The notes under the pieces were generated by a model. The model was not told where the DNA came from, searched no databases, and saw nothing but the letters and a program-made list of their open reading frames with translations. Position numbers and translations under genes: made by a program. From Dermanyssus gallinae (Eukaryota; Arthropoda; Arachnida; Mesostigmata; Dermanyssidae), in NCBI GenBank assembly GCA_003439945.1, contig QVRM01002451.1, forward strand, positions 1-64,000: a DNA stretch of 64,000 bases. Reading direction: 5' to 3'. Positions 1 to 12,204 of this stretch are shown in pieces. Every line of letters begins with the position of its first letter. The stretch's first letter is position 1.

Positions 1-224
1 AAGATTCTTCGCTGAGGCTTTTGGCAAACCTGTAAATCTAGACGAAGTCAATATTGCCCTCGCTTGTCTACTAGCTCTCTCTGAAACAAGAAGGCGTACG
101 GGCCAGATCTTGGAGAAATAAATAAACGCCTTTTGCAGAGACATCTCTGCCCATATGGCAGTCGCTTTTGGGCAGATCCTCTTTGAGGGCATCCTGCCAG
201 CCAAGTAACGAATGACTGGTAAAA

Positions 225-735
225 AGGTAACCCAAAAGGAAAAAGACCCATCGGACCTTCTACGTGACGGCCAATAGGATGAAAAATGAAATTACTTCAC
301 AATATCCTAACAGCACTGGCTGTCCTTCCAGATAAGCAGAATGGCTTCAGAACTGGGCGCTGTACTATTGCAGCCTGTGATGTACCTATGAAGCAGACCA
401 CAGTTTTCATTAAACCGGAAAAACTGTTTATGTTCGCGGTTTTTATTGAATTGAAGTATGGTTTTAATAACGCATTCTTGTCGCATATCATCTTGATGAA
501 GCTGGGACAGCCTGGAGTTGAACCCCGAGAGGTAACTTTACTCAGCTAACTTCTGAGGGCTCACTAGATTATTGTTAATGATTGCGTGTGTAAGCTTAGC
601 ACGTTTTTGTCAGACTGGGTTTACGTAACGCGACATATCAGCACATTGTTATTTATAACGTTGCTCAAGGATCTGCCATGTCGTCATGGTCCTGCTTTAC
701 GCAGACGACTCGGTAATATTAAAGAGACGTCGAAA
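225..735 (+). pseudogene. Decayed non-LTR reverse transcriptase fragment (copy A)
   Basis: Translation shows RT landmarks in order but in shifting frames. There is a GDPSDL-like RT entry motif near 240-262, QNGFRTG near 337-360, a motif A relic FAVFIELKYGFNNA at 435-477 in which the catalytic Asp has become Glu, and LYADDSVI (motif C) at 695-718 in another frame. It resembles the better preserved RT relic at 9195-10240 (same spacing of the PAVxxxxAFD-like and IxDSxCE-like stretches), so both probably derive from one family. Several frameshifts and stops make it a dead remnant. The clade is not resolved. Confidence 0.75.
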
Positions 736-2239
736 TATGTTAGCACTTTGCATGTAGGCAGTTGAATATGGTGAAGCCAGCATTTCTTAAGCGAGTACAT
801 GATATTTCGTCGAATTCGTGTTTTCTACTCATATTTGATACAGATTTTAAAACAGCTTAGTTTCTAGATTCCTATAAGTATTGTTGTGGCTACTGCATAC
901 AATCTGCCATACTAAGATAAATTACTACAGCATGTGTGGTTTATGGTTTGCACATTTTTTTTATAAACGGCTTGTCCAATTGTAATTTTGCATTTGATGT
1001 CAGCCCTCTTTGTAGCTGATGCGCAGTTAGTAAAAAAAACATATAAAGCGTGCCCCTGTTCTAGAGAAAGGCCAGAACGCCCATATGTGAACAAAATGAT
1101 GACTTCAATACAACCGAGAGCATACGCTAGTTTATGAATGTCCCTTTTCTTACTTTGGTTTGCAAGTTTTATTTTGTAGAGTGGCGATCTTATCAATAAA
1201 ATGTATTCTTATACCAAACTGAGTATACGAGGTCACGCGCAATGACCACAATGTCATTGCAAAACTGGGACACTAATGTATGTGTTAATAAATGAATAGT
1301 TTCTCGTATTTCCTTCTGCATTTCGTTTATTGTTACCGACGACTGACCTCCAGGCTACTCTAACTGATAGCCCGATCTCTAATAGAGGGGAGACTCTACT
1401 CCCGCGACCCAGTATCTACAGTATGTATGCGTTTAAGTTGCGGGCGTCTGTTCTGCGGACGCAGTTCTACCTTCAGCTGAAACAGCCCTGACCTGCGCTA
1501 CATTTAGATGGTAAGTGCCACGTGCAACTTGCACTTCCGTGTGGAACATAGTCGGCGCAGTTTAGTCGATAGCTTTATCGACATTCCTCATGGTTTCATT
1601 TAAACATTATTATTATTGCGCTGGTAACACGACATTGGCGTTCAAAACGATCAGACGATGGGTGCTGCCCATCCGTACACACACCCCGAAATGCCGAGAC
1701 GCTTCCGCACTTCGCGTAGAAGTGTGATCGGTTGTATGGATCAAATGTGATCTCACACCACTTAGCTATATGTATGCTTTCTGAGTGTTAAAGCAAAACA
1801 CCATCTGCATTAATTGCCAACAGGTTTAGTCACATACATGTTGGTTTTCTTTCGGGTTTTTAACGGGTACATTGCGTGGATTAGGAGCTTTAGTATCCAA
1901 CTAGAATACACAATTCTTACAGACGAACCGGGAACCGCGAGATTGATCAGTATGTCCAAGTAACATATACAAGTATATGTATATGTACTAGTATGTCCTT
2001 TGTACACTGATAAAAACGTGAGGGCATTTGATCGTCTATTATTAATAATACAACACCTTGTTTAAAGAAGGGTTCTCAAACGGGCGAATTGCGTGACTGG
2101 GGCATTTGTCATGCGAAGGTGTGTTTCACTACATCTTGTTCCGCAATTTTGGTTGGTTGACTCGATAAAGCCGCCACTTCGTGGAGTATTAGGTCACAAC
2201 AAAACAGACAGGATTTTGATAGTTTGCAGCATTGCACGG
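736..2239. other. Unit spacer, no gene seen
   Basis: The stretch is conserved in copies B (23496-25088) and C (60956-62552) at a few percent divergence. The open frames it contains are short, poorly conserved and lack recognisable domains. Near 1905-1925 copy A lacks about 65 bases that B and C keep (24695-24765, including a 10-bp-stem hairpin). I see no RNA gene here. Confidence 0.6.
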
Positions 2240-3520
2240 CTTGACAACTCTTCGTACAAACCAATGCTGGAGTCTCTAAAGCAAATATCGTTGCAACAGA
2301 ATGGCGTCTATACATGTACACACAAGAGGTTTAATAAGGCCGTAGTATAGCATAAAAGTTTTCAACGCACTCTAAGATAAAAGCTCTCATAATGAAATTG
2401 CTAAAGCGCGGCACAGGTAGTGCCGTCTTGACCGTCGGTGCGGAGTCTGTGACAATAATAACACCTATGCACAACGTTCAGTGAAACGCAATGTATCTGT
2501 TTCTAGACATCTTGGTTGCAAGGGATAACGGCTTCTAAACTTAAGATGTTTTCAGCGCTTTGCTTAGTGCAACAACGAATTTGTAACTCTATCCGAAGTC
2601 AGAAAAATACTATGTGTGATGATGGATCTAGGCAAAGGCTCTGCGGCACCCTAGACAGATAGAATACCTGTTTTGATAAATTACACTCTACCTTGACTAC
2701 AACTTGCCTAATAAAGGTGAGACAAAAATTCAAACATGAGAACATGTAGGTAACCGTGTTGGTTTGTGCTAGGGCCTAAATGTGTTACTTACAAACGCTG
2801 AGTAGCTTAAGCTGGTAAACCTTGTACTGCGGTCTAAACTTTCCGGTTTCTCGTATTTATTTTCGTTTTTTTAAGTATTGCAAACGGATAGCTCCGTCCT
2901 TAGTTATTATGTCTACGTATGAACAAGTGTTTCGCAGCATTAAAAAAACTTGACAGGAACTAGGTACATAAACTATTAGCTTTGTATCTAGCTATGGACG
3001 CACTTCTAAATATGTAAGTTTAAGAATTTGAGAATACGGCATTTTGAAGAAACGTCCTGATCTTACTAATCAAGAAGGGTTTATGTATAATCCCTCTACA
3101 CCCAAAGCCCAAGTGCTCTCCGGTCATTTTACAGTATAATTTCGTCTGGATCCTTCATACTTCGCTAGATAATGTTAAAAAAAGCTCAACCATCATAAAA
3201 CCGACCCTGGGAGCATTTGTTTTACACTTGCTTATTCTGAGTCGGATCTGTTTTCAGGTCCGCTCCAGACGTCGTATAACATCACCGGCATGTTAAGAAC
3301 TTCTCACAAACTTAGTTTAAAGCGCGCACTCGACTATATTAAACTCATCTGTATGTGTTAAGTGAAGACACTTATTAAATTACCATGTAGTGTGATTCGT
3401 AGGATGGCTAGTTTTTGTAACACGCACCTCGGCGGCGGCGAGAACTTCATAACCCAGTTGTGCTTGGGTTATCTCTCTTTTCTAAACGGGGATCCAGCGC
3501 TGCTAACCAATGTCAGCTTA
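2240..3520. repeat. Left arm of diverged inverted repeat (copy A)
   Basis: Read on the + strand, this interval matches the reverse complement of 20285-21990 at many points in the right order. Examples are TAATTTCGTCTGGATCC near 3138 against TAGAATTTCGGCTGGATCC, AAATTACACTCTACCTTGAC near 2680 against the same string from 20960, and GGGGATCCAGCGCTGCTA near 3489 against the complement of 20300. Identity is roughly 75-85% by eye. The right arm carries about 450 extra bases. Corresponding left arms lie at 25089-26410 and 62553-63841. Confidence 0.75.
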
Positions 3521-3751
3521 GTTTAGTCAAACTTTGAAGTAGAAAACGTCACAAGGGGCAAAAGCAAAATATTCAGGTAGATGGAAGAGATATTAAAAAT
3601 AATTTGTGCTTAATTTTCGGGCGTAGTTTTTACGAATACATTTTGCCTCAGAGATACCTGCAATATCAGTTATATAAGGAACCTTCATTGAAAGATGACT
3701 CTATGATGATGCATTTTGTTTTAATTAACGTTCAGTTGAAGCGCAGCCATG
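3521..3751. other. Unit spacer, no gene seen
   Basis: This is noncoding sequence matching 26411-26651 and 63842-64000. Relative to copy B, copy A has lost about 230 bases here (26652-26880 of B), including the left end of the following LTR-like element, at the junction GCCAT/GAACG. Confidence 0.6.
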
Positions 3752-3998
3752 AACGATGTTTGTTACGCTGAGTAAACCGGGGATGTAGACTCTAGTTTCG
3801 GCGCGAAAGATTGTAGCCGTCCTCCGTTGGCTTGTTGAGACATGTATTGGGTGGTGGACGCTCGGTACGATGAGGTTTGGCGCGGACGCTGTGGCCGTTG
3901 GACGTGGTCGGTTAGGACAGATTTGAATTGCACTATGATGCGTATATAGTGTAGCGCGTGGTTGGACCATCGCCAGTGGAAGGGGAAACTTCGCCACA
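3752..3998 (+). mobile_element. LTR-like (TGTAACG...CA) element, internally deleted
   Basis: This copy matches both ends of the 543-bp copy at 26879-27421 but lacks its first bases and most of its middle, joining GTAGACTC to a segment near the far end. The right end reads TTCGCCACA and is followed by ATAT, as in the intact copies. Open frames crossing it, including ones running into the TA tract, have no coding support. Confidence 0.7.
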
Positions 3999-4050
<52 letters not shown>

Positions 4051-4055
4051 CATAT
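3999..4055. repeat. (TA)n microsatellite
   Basis: This is a long alternating TA tract directly after the right end of the LTR-like element. Copy B has only about 25 bases of TA at the same place (27426-27450). Apparent Tyr-Ile frames here are translation of the repeat. Confidence 0.95.
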
Positions 4056-4149
4056 ACGAACATTATCTATAACGGGCAAATCTTACTTATATTCAATAAT
4101 ACATCAATGAGCTTAAAATTTATATAATTAACAAATGTCCACACCACTG

Positions 4150-4150
4150 T

Positions 4151-4224
<74 letters not shown>
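4150..4224. repeat. (TA)n microsatellite
   Basis: This TA tract of about 70 bases is reduced to about 20 bases in copy B (27551-27571). Confidence 0.95.
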
Positions 4225-4228
<4 letters not shown>

Positions 4229-4614
4229 GGCTTGAACAATTTTTCAAAAGTGATGTAAGAAATTGTAGAGCTTGATCAAGCAAATCTTTTTTTCACTGCA
4301 GCACGCTTCCGAAGAAGTCATGTGTCTAGACATACAGCAGTGTTCGTGAAAAAATTGTGCTTCCTCTAAACAAAGCCGGCTATGAGATGCGACATGGTCG
4401 TTTAGAAAATCATTCGCAAACATTTGAAGTTATATTAATATCTCTCAATTTTAATAACTCAAAATCGCAACCCTATGATCATTCACAACTGCTGAAAATT
4501 AACATATGCTTACAAATGTGCATTTTATGACAATCATTTTGGCTACGAGAGATTAGTGCACGCATAAATGACCTACTCCATCAGATCACTCGTAACAGCT
4601 CTTGAAGCACACGC

Positions 4615-4615
<1 letters not shown>
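4225..4615. other. Unit spacer, no gene seen
   Basis: This noncoding stretch is conserved in copy B at 27572-28015. B keeps about 50 bases, near 27892-27955, that copy A has lost. No domain or RNA gene is visible. Confidence 0.55.

Positions 4616-4616
<1 letters not shown>

Positions 4617-4679
<63 letters not shown>
4617..4679. repeat. (ATT)n microsatellite, empty target of RLE elements in copy B
   Basis: An uninterrupted ATT tract runs from a GCTATTT left flank to a TTGCAATAGCTG right flank. In copy B the same flanks enclose two retrotransposon 3' ends, separated and bordered by (ATT)n (28020-29020). Copy A therefore shows the empty site. Confidence 0.9.
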
Positions 4680-4973
4680 TTGCAATAGCTGCTCGACCAG
4701 TGGCGCGACACTGCACTCTACTGCTCTTCTGTGTCAGCTGTATGTATTGTCTCTCATAGGTTGTTCCCGAATGCGGTAGATCCACCTCGGTCCAACCAGG
4801 TAAACATTTCTATCGGATCTTCGGGACGTTTTTCGTAACTAAAAATAACTACTCGTATCTACTCTCGCTCTACTGCACGTTCGCCAGCACGGGCGCCTAG
4901 CTTCGACAGTCGTGTGTCTACCTTAACGACCAGAGACACCTTGACACACCGCCCGACGCTAACTGAATTATTT
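4680..4973. other. Unit spacer, no gene seen
   Basis: This is near identical to 29021-29312 in copy B. It contains no open frame with recognisable content. Confidence 0.6.
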
Positions 4974-5768
<795 letters not shown>

Positions 5769-6142
5769 ATATGGTGACTGGTGTGGAATGTCCGGTTGTG
5801 GTTGTGTGAAACACTGCGTTTCCAAGACATTAAGAGCTGCAGAAATACTGAGTTCAGTTACCAGAGCTGCGTGGAAAAAAAATCCACGCAGCTCTGGTAA
5901 CTGAACTCAGTCCATTACGGTACAATTCAGTTTAGTAACGCCTCATAATCATCGATATAGTCTACATAACACGGACTGCACAAAATTATTTTTCTGATAA
6001 TTTGTACCCTGTTGCTTAAGTAAGTATTAACTAATTATATAAGTTTTTCAGGAAATTTTAGTTTTGTAAGCATTGATGAGAATGTTCTTATCTACTGACT
6101 CAAAAACGTTTTCAACATTGACGAAGATGCCAGCAACTATTT
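5769..6142. repeat. Duplicated module M1 (copy A, shortened)
   Basis: It is a diverged duplicate of 7605-7884 within the same unit. Shared blocks include GGTTGTGG, AACACTG(C/T)GTTTCCAAGACA, TTTAGTAACGCCTCA, ATCTACTGA and GAAGATGCCAGCAACTATTTG, in the same order and orientation. The fuller M1 in copy B starts near 30419. The last 75 bases encode a minus-strand RT relic. Confidence 0.75.
5847..5911. repeat. Perfect 29-bp hairpin with A7 loop
   Basis: Positions 5847-5875 and 5883-5911 are exact reverse complements, separated by seven A residues at 5876-5882. The same position in copy B (30768-30840) is degenerate, with extra GGTCCAAAAAAATCC-type pieces in the loop and a broken stem. Module M2 has no such palindrome. 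The perfect state is therefore private to copy A. Confidence 0.95.
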
Positions 6143-6172
6143 GCTACCTAAGCTCGTATTACATTTACAACG
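6068..6172 (-). pseudogene. RT motif A relic (CR1-like), minus strand
   Basis: The minus strand encodes a stretch matching VAGxFxxxxxxF(E/D)(S/T)V(D/N)xNILI, as in the CR1-like ORF2 motif A region (compare VAGVFIDLRKAFDTV in the element at 44882-47770). The catalytic Asp position reads Asn. The relic in copy B is longer (31005-31193). It is too short and decayed for assignment to a family. Confidence 0.6.
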
Positions 6173-6199
6173 GAAGCCAAATTTTACTGTAAAAAAAAC

Positions 6200-6201
<2 letters not shown>

Positions 6202-6260
<59 letters not shown>

Positions 6261-6265
6261 TATCC
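6202..6265. repeat. (TA)n microsatellite
   Basis: A TA tract of about 55 bases ends in ACATATATATCC. Copy B has a partly duplicated, shorter version at 31184-31248. Confidence 0.95.
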
Positions 6266-7406
6266 TCTATTATAGAGAAGAATAAGAGAAGAAATCTCTC
6301 TCACAGTGAAACACTGTTCACCCTTTGAGGCAGAATGCAAAAATGATTACCAGTGTTATAAGATATATTTTTCTTTCCACTTTTCTAATAACTGAAACAT
6401 TTTTATATCGCTTTGTTAGCACGTTAGAGACTCTTCTACTTATATTTGTTAATTATTTTGCCAACCCTAAGCTATCGTATATGCTGCTGTGGCCCTGAAT
6501 TATCGTGTCCTCAATAGCAAAAGGAGAAACCACGGCCACTTTGCATTATGGGGTTAGCAATAAAGGCTGTGTAGCCTATATTGCTGCGATGACGAACTGT
6601 TCATACAGCTGAGCTCGCTCGGCGGCGTCTCGCGTTGGGCTTTGCCGCGCAAGTTGAGAGCAGCGACTGTTGATTGCCCGCGCAAATGAACGTAGTTCAA
6701 ATAATGGTACTCAACAACGACGGCAGATACGGCTTTTGCTATAGACATGTAGCAATCATATCTAGTGTGCCCGCACATGAATCCGTTTTCCATCCTATCA
6801 CATGCACTACGGTACAGCTCGTTACAGTACGTTTCGTAATGTGTTACGGTGCGTAGTGTCTGTGAGCAGTCTCTCGCACGCCGCCTCTATTTCGATTGAA
6901 TCTGCTTCAGCGGCAGATCGTGTATCTATTGCTGAACTGCGATTGCATCATTCACTACATTTGATATAATTTCTTTGTTATGTTAGCACCTTGGAGTGGA
7001 CGGGTTCTCTGACCAAATTGCATTTGATTATCGAGATTAGACGATCAGGGATACTATAGTGTCGTTTCCAGCTTTTGGGCGTGACTTAGGCAGACTACGT
7101 AACTACAATTCATACGTTTAGTAGTCACGACTTCATCTAACAAATCCTGACGTATACATTCGCGTCTGTGTAAGTGGCTCATACTCTCCGAACGTATGTG
7201 AAGGCCCCGACTTTCGAGCTACGGACAATCTCGTGGGACGAGTACATAATTCATGTTTTACGACCCTTGCCATGTTCGGTTGATTTAACGACCGATATAA
7301 GATTCGTGGAGATAAGTAAATTAACGTTTAATAAATAAAAGATTTTTTGTATAAATTATTATGATATAGATTATAAATAATAAGAGAATACAACACACGA
7401 ACGCAG
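6266..7406. other. Unit spacer, no gene seen
   Basis: About 1.1 kb is shared with 31249-32408 of copy B at high identity. Open frames are short, and equivalent frames in B are interrupted or shifted. Nothing is recognisable in either strand. Confidence 0.55.
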
Positions 7407-7884
7407 TGGACAACGCCACAGTTTGAATCCGGGACTACCAAAGTTTGAAGTACCACCTAGCCGATATGCTGCTGCGGCTCACGTCGCTCGGTGCCAAATA
7501 TGTAATACGCTTTTATGTGGAGCCCGATAACCGGTTGTAATGTGTCAGGAAAATCATAAACAGCACACAAACGTGAAATTAACTGTCACAGTCCGTATAA
7601 CAGTAAGGTAATATATGGCGACTTGTATGGAGTGCTCGGTTGTGGATATTGGAAACACTGTGTTTCCAAGACAGTGAGAGCTGTAGAAGTTATCCACGCA
7701 ACTCTTGGAACTGCACTCATTCAGTTACGGTAAAATTCTATTTAGTAACGCCTCAGAACCGTCGATATAAGCTACATCTCTCAGGGAATTTAAGTTCTCT
7801 GAATGTTTTGATGAGAATGTTGTTATCTACTGAATAATTTTTTTTCAATATGAACGAAGATGCCAGCAACTATTTGACTGACGT
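7407..7884. repeat. Duplicated module M2 (copy A), with RT relic
   Basis: This is the second, diverged copy of the module also present at 5769-6142. Its first 200 bases (GACAACGCCACAGTTTGAA onward) match the M1 start seen in copy B at 30419. Its last 75 bases on the minus strand encode the same motif A relic, more decayed and with a stop. In copy B this module is split at 32767/42329 by the 9.6-kb composite insertion, so copy A is the empty site. Confidence 0.75.
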
Positions 7885-8024
7885 CCCATGTTTTAGTTTT
7901 AGAGGCTTGGAGATAGGTAAGAGCTAATCTGCTATTGCCTTTATTACGCCAAATTGCATTGTATAGAAAATATTGTGATGATTTACTAATCATCTACAAT
8001 ACGTTTGCACACTCGGCAGTGCTC

Positions 8025-8027
<3 letters not shown>

Positions 8028-8064
<37 letters not shown>
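8028..8064. repeat. (TA)n microsatellite
   Basis: This short TA tract is matched by 42598-42641 in copy B, where a single TC interruption is present. Confidence 0.95.
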
Positions 8065-8066
<2 letters not shown>

Positions 8067-8671
8067 CGGCTGACACCCAAACGATACCAGATGCCGTTTG
8101 ACGATCGCTCAAACGCTTGTTTCGGAAGCAGGAATGTTAAGCGAGTTAGTTGCTGGCTTCGCTTAAGTCGATCGAGTTGAATGTTCAACCGGTCCTCTCC
8201 GCTTTGATTGATTGGCCATCGTCGGTCGGTTGAATTGACGAGTATCGTGTCCTCGGTGGCGATAACGTTTTGATGGTTGGTCGCACGATTGTTGCTGATG
8301 CCGTCGATGAGAACGTTAGGCGTTTGGCACAGCAATCCGGTGGCTGTTGTAATGCAACCTAAATGGAACACACAATAATACGCAACGACCGCAGTTAGTG
8401 AATTGTCTATTCACAAGGCTACACACCTTTTTAGGGCCTACTTGTGCTGTTAACGCTACAGCGAGTGCCGACGACGCATGTGGAGAACCAGTGGATGCAA
8501 TTAGTGAGCAAGCTAACGAAAACTAACCTTAATTATTAAGTTAGTTAATTTAATTAAGCAAGTGTACCGCTTATCCTTCAACTGGGCAATCTCCGGCCAT
8601 AAGAGTATATTTTCTTGAGGGGAGATAAAGAGTAGGTGACGGTGGCATTCTAACCTAACATTTTATCTTGC
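8065..8671. other. Unit spacer, no assignable gene
   Basis: On the minus strand 8068-8371 stays open for about 100 codons, and the same frame is open in copy B (42642-42949). The predicted peptide has no recognisable domain, and the two copies are too similar for conservation to be informative. Otherwise nothing is seen. Confidence 0.4.
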
Positions 8672-8929
8672 TTAAAAAGTCATTCCATCTGGCCGTTTTT
8701 TGTTGGCCGTGGAGAGACTCGGGAGTTCAAAAATGTACGGAAGGTTTTGTTGACAGGAGCAAGTCTTGAGTGGCGCCCGACGCTTACGATGCAACGTGGT
8801 AATGGTTTGATAATGGGCGGTCCATATTATAACCAGTGGAGACTGACAATTATAATATCCCAGTCGAAGGACACCTGCGATGCGGGTAGGGTCGTCATCG
8901 ACGTCTAGTTCCATTGGGGCACTAAGCAT
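8672..8929 (-). pseudogene. Possible RLE-endonuclease relic
   Basis: The 85-codon minus-strand frame contains KKRPDGMT near its end, close to the KRPDGMT of the restriction-like endonuclease at 32863-33573, and is preceded by a PSLS that resembles PPGLS there. The rest of the frame does not obviously align, and the frame stops soon after the motif. A chance match is possible. Copy B keeps the frame at 43222-43497. Confidence 0.3.
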
Positions 8930-9194
8930 GGTTTGCCAAAGACCGATCTTTAGTAATGACGAACTTATGAGGGTCTATCAGCCGAAGCATTTAGAAGAAC
9001 AATAAATATCGTCTCATAATCTGTCACACTTGTTTTGTGCCTCGAGTTTAACTGTTGTAAAAACCGAAAACAAGGATGCTAAAAACGGCTTCGATAAATC
9101 ATGATGAGGGCAAGAGGCAATGGCGCCAGCAAGGCGAAATACCCTGCAAGAGGGTATAACAACAAAAACGCCTTTCTATATTCTTTCATCACCG
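8930..9194. other. Unit spacer, no gene seen
   Basis: It is shared with 43498-43770. It may include the upstream part of the following RT relic, but I cannot identify a motif. Confidence 0.45.
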
Positions 9195-10240
9195 TAACAT
9201 ATTACCACAAGAACAGCATGGATTCCGTCAAGAAAAGTCGGTCATAACAGCATGCACGAAGTTATTATCCGAAGTGAAAAGAAGCCTGGAACTTCAAGGG
9301 GAAGGATTCTATATGCCTTATTTGTCGATCTGGAGGCCGCTTTTGATACTGCTCCGCGAAATATTGTACTCCAGAAGCTCGCCAATGCAGGTGTTGGCCC
9401 CAAGACACTAACCCTAATCGCCAGCATTCTTCAAGCAAACCCGATAATCCTTGACGATTCGATCTGTGAGCATGAGCCTGTTATCCAGACCACATGTTAT
9501 GTTCAAGGTGATAATCTTAGCCCACTGCTTTTTTCTACCCTTCTCAGCGATCTGCCGCCAGTAATTCACAAAGAACACGATACGGTCGGCATCATACTAT
9601 ATGCTGACGATATCGTCATGTACAGTCGTGACAAATTGGAGTTGCAGCGAAGCATACGCACCCTGGAGGGGTACCGCGAGAACAACGGCCTTAAGATTAA
9701 CGCCGAAAAAAACAAAAGCTATCAAATTTAGACCTGGGGGACCGCTTGCTCGGTCCGATCGCTTGAAACTCAGTACTGGTCCAGTCGAGTTCGTTAACAC
9801 CTTCTGTTACCTTGGGGTTAACTTTTCGATGAAGGGCACAACCTTTGGACAACACATCGCCGAACGAACTAGAAAAAGTCTAGTCGCGATGTCTACAATC
9901 GAAAAGGCCCAACAATTATCCCTGACCACACTCAAAGCACTTTTTGACCTGAAAGTTGCTTCGGTGGCGGCCTACGGTATCCAGGTCATATGGAAACACC
10001 TCAGCCTATCACAGCTAGAAGAACTAGATAAGGTTAAGCCTACGTTTTTCAAGCTAGCCATTGGGTTGCCACGAAATGCGAAAAACCGTCTAGTTTACCT
10101 TATGACTTCTACTCAACCACTTGTAGAAAATCTAGTAACTAGATTCCGTCTCTCAGAAACCGCTGCTCTTATTCAGTTTAGAGAAAACTTTATGAAGAAA
10201 GTTCGAGCAGTTCCCGGAAGCTTCTTTAATAATGTCAGAT
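9195..10240 (+). pseudogene. Non-LTR reverse transcriptase relic (copy A)
   Basis: RT motifs appear in order: PQEQHGFR near 9200-9225, FVDLEAAFDTAPR (motif A) near 9324-9360, QGDNLSPLLF (motif B) near 9508-9537, and LYADDIVMYS (motif C) near 9598-9627. A thumb-like region follows after a frameshift at the A-run near 9708-9716, reading from KAIKFRPGG to the stop at 10240. Further frameshifts lie between 9240 and 9300. Ends of the element are missing. It belongs to the same family as the relic at 225-735. The clade is unresolved. Confidence 0.85.
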
Positions 10241-11794
10241 AGCTATTTCTCTTACGCAGTTAGCTCGATGATATTTTAATACTTATCTATAAACATGTGT
10301 TTTATTACAATGATCTATATATACATACCATACATATGGTGCAATTAATAAATGATGATGATAAAAACAAAAACGAGCTGTGTGAAGGATTAAGCATAAC
10401 CGAAACAATCGGGAAGAACACGCTTTGAGTCAATATCATCACCGCATGAGACGGTTGTGAGGACCTTGATAAATATAATTCGGGCGAGTCCAATATTTTT
10501 CATTATCCTTTAAAATATCCAGACTTGTGACAATTCTGTTTGGTTAGACTACGAGCTTGCTAAGGGGGGATAAACAAATGATGATCACATTACAACTATG
10601 CGTCATCTTAAAGTTGAAACGTATTGCAAAAAAACGCATAACAACGACAATTGTTTGGAGACAACGTCAACAGAAATGTATTCACCCAGTAAGCTAACGC
10701 CAGAGTTTACAACATTCCAGCGAGTATGCGACGAGAACACAGCCGCCATGCGAAATGATCTCTACACCCTATATATTTCCTATGACGAATTTCAGCATCA
10801 CGCATGCTTTAGTTAAAGCGTGTCCCACATATAACAAGGGCGTCAACATCATACAATATCTTCTTAATGCATCAATTGCAACCGGTTTGGCAGCTGGCCT
10901 ATAGTGTATGTAGTGTCATTTAACTGATCGTCGATATCTCCATCCACGGCTCTATATCCGCTGATGTAGGAGACGGCCGAACTTCAATAACATCACCGTC
11001 AACCGCGATTAATTTCTCCCGGAAGCAATGCGACCAAAGTATGGCATTATCACCGTGCCGTGTGACTAAAATGTTGGGTTAGGCACAGTGCATTCATCAT
11101 AATTAGCGACGAACAGACAAGACAAGGAATATGAGCTATAAGTAATGATAAGTTGCCGCACTGAACGGAATAATAGTCTAGGTTTATGGTACATTTCAAT
11201 GGCACTAACGCTAGATGCAATACAAGACACGAACACTCTTTTTTATCGCTTGTGCCACTACCGGAACAAAGCCTTGAGAATCAGAGAGAAAATCAGCTGT
11301 GCTAATTAATGATGGCTTCTCCTTGCCTGCTGGCCGAGCAAGATCTTCCTCTCCCGTAAATGCTGGCCGACGTGCCATTGTTAAAGACGGTCAAGGGAAA
11401 CGACAGCACAGCTGGTCTCGACCGGGCGCTTTGCTGTGCCATGCTTAATGCACCAAATTCCAATGCGTGCGAGCAGAACCTAATTTCAATTCTGGTTTTT
11501 TTATAAAAACAAATTCCACGGGATGGGGCATCAAAAGTGGCAGCCGAATAGAAAGACAGTTGATGGTAGACAGAGTGCAAGCTAGAAATCAGTCACCAAA
11601 CCGGGGTTCAGCACGAACTGCCTATCAACTTGATAGAAGTAAAAAACAAGTGGACCAAATCACAATCGTCTAACTATAAACACGAAGGCGAATCGCTGCT
11701 TACGCAAGAAAAAAACTTAAACTGTAGATTTCAAAATGAATACGTTCTTCACAGTCTAATTAGATATCAAGCCAATTATTGATAATAGTTATAT
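10241..11794. other. Unit spacer, no gene seen
   Basis: About 1.5 kb is shared with 49541-51021. Copy B lacks about 60 bases present here near 10945-11005 (between CATCC and CCGCGATT). Several short frames on both strands are preserved simply because the copies are near identical. No domain or RNA gene is seen. Confidence 0.55.
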
Positions 11795-12204
11795 TGTAAC
11801 GATGTTGTTGTTACGCTAAGTCACTGGGGATGGTAGCTCAGCCGGGCGGCGACTACAGCACGAGAGACTCAGGGCAATGAGTGACAACACACCGCGTAAG
11901 ATCTGACTCGTAAGGTTACCGAACGGAGAACGCGTTGTTAGCATCCTTCTCTCGGGTCTTTATTGGCTCCAGTGACGCCGTAGCGTTCGTATAGTAACCA
12001 TGTTAAAAGGTTGATTCGAATCTATGACGTTGTTAATCGGTCGGGATACACACTACTCTCGGCGGTGCACGTTGTTCTTGGTGGTGATGATGATGATGCC
12101 GATACTCTGGATGTGGCGCGGTTCGGTGGACGATGGTGCAGGTGTCCTATTGTCATCAACACGCAGCCTAGTGGCCTTCTTGGTCGTCACGTTGCACGTT
12201 GGTT
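11795..12204 (+). mobile_element. LTR-like (TGTAACG) element, truncated by CR1-like DNA
   Basis: It starts TGTAACGATG directly after ATAT, the same four bases that border the complete copies. It shares TACGCTAAGTCA-CTGGGGATG, a CTTTATTGGCTCC block comparable to TATTTATTGGTTC in the copy at 26879, and a GGTCGTCACGTTGCACG segment near its right end. It has no right terminus, and at about 12204 the sequence becomes CR1-like ORF1. Frames starting at 12011 or 12024 therefore begin in this element and are not true ORF1 starts. Confidence 0.65.

Noticed and set aside
3725..4063. Minus-strand frames of 78-112 codons
   Set aside because: They run through the LTR-like remnant and the TA tract; the Tyr-Ile part is repeat translation, and copy B does not keep the frame.
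8068..8371. Conserved minus-strand frame of about 100 codons, also 42642-42949
   Set aside because: The two copies are near identical at the DNA level, so an open frame is not evidence of coding; no motif was recognised.
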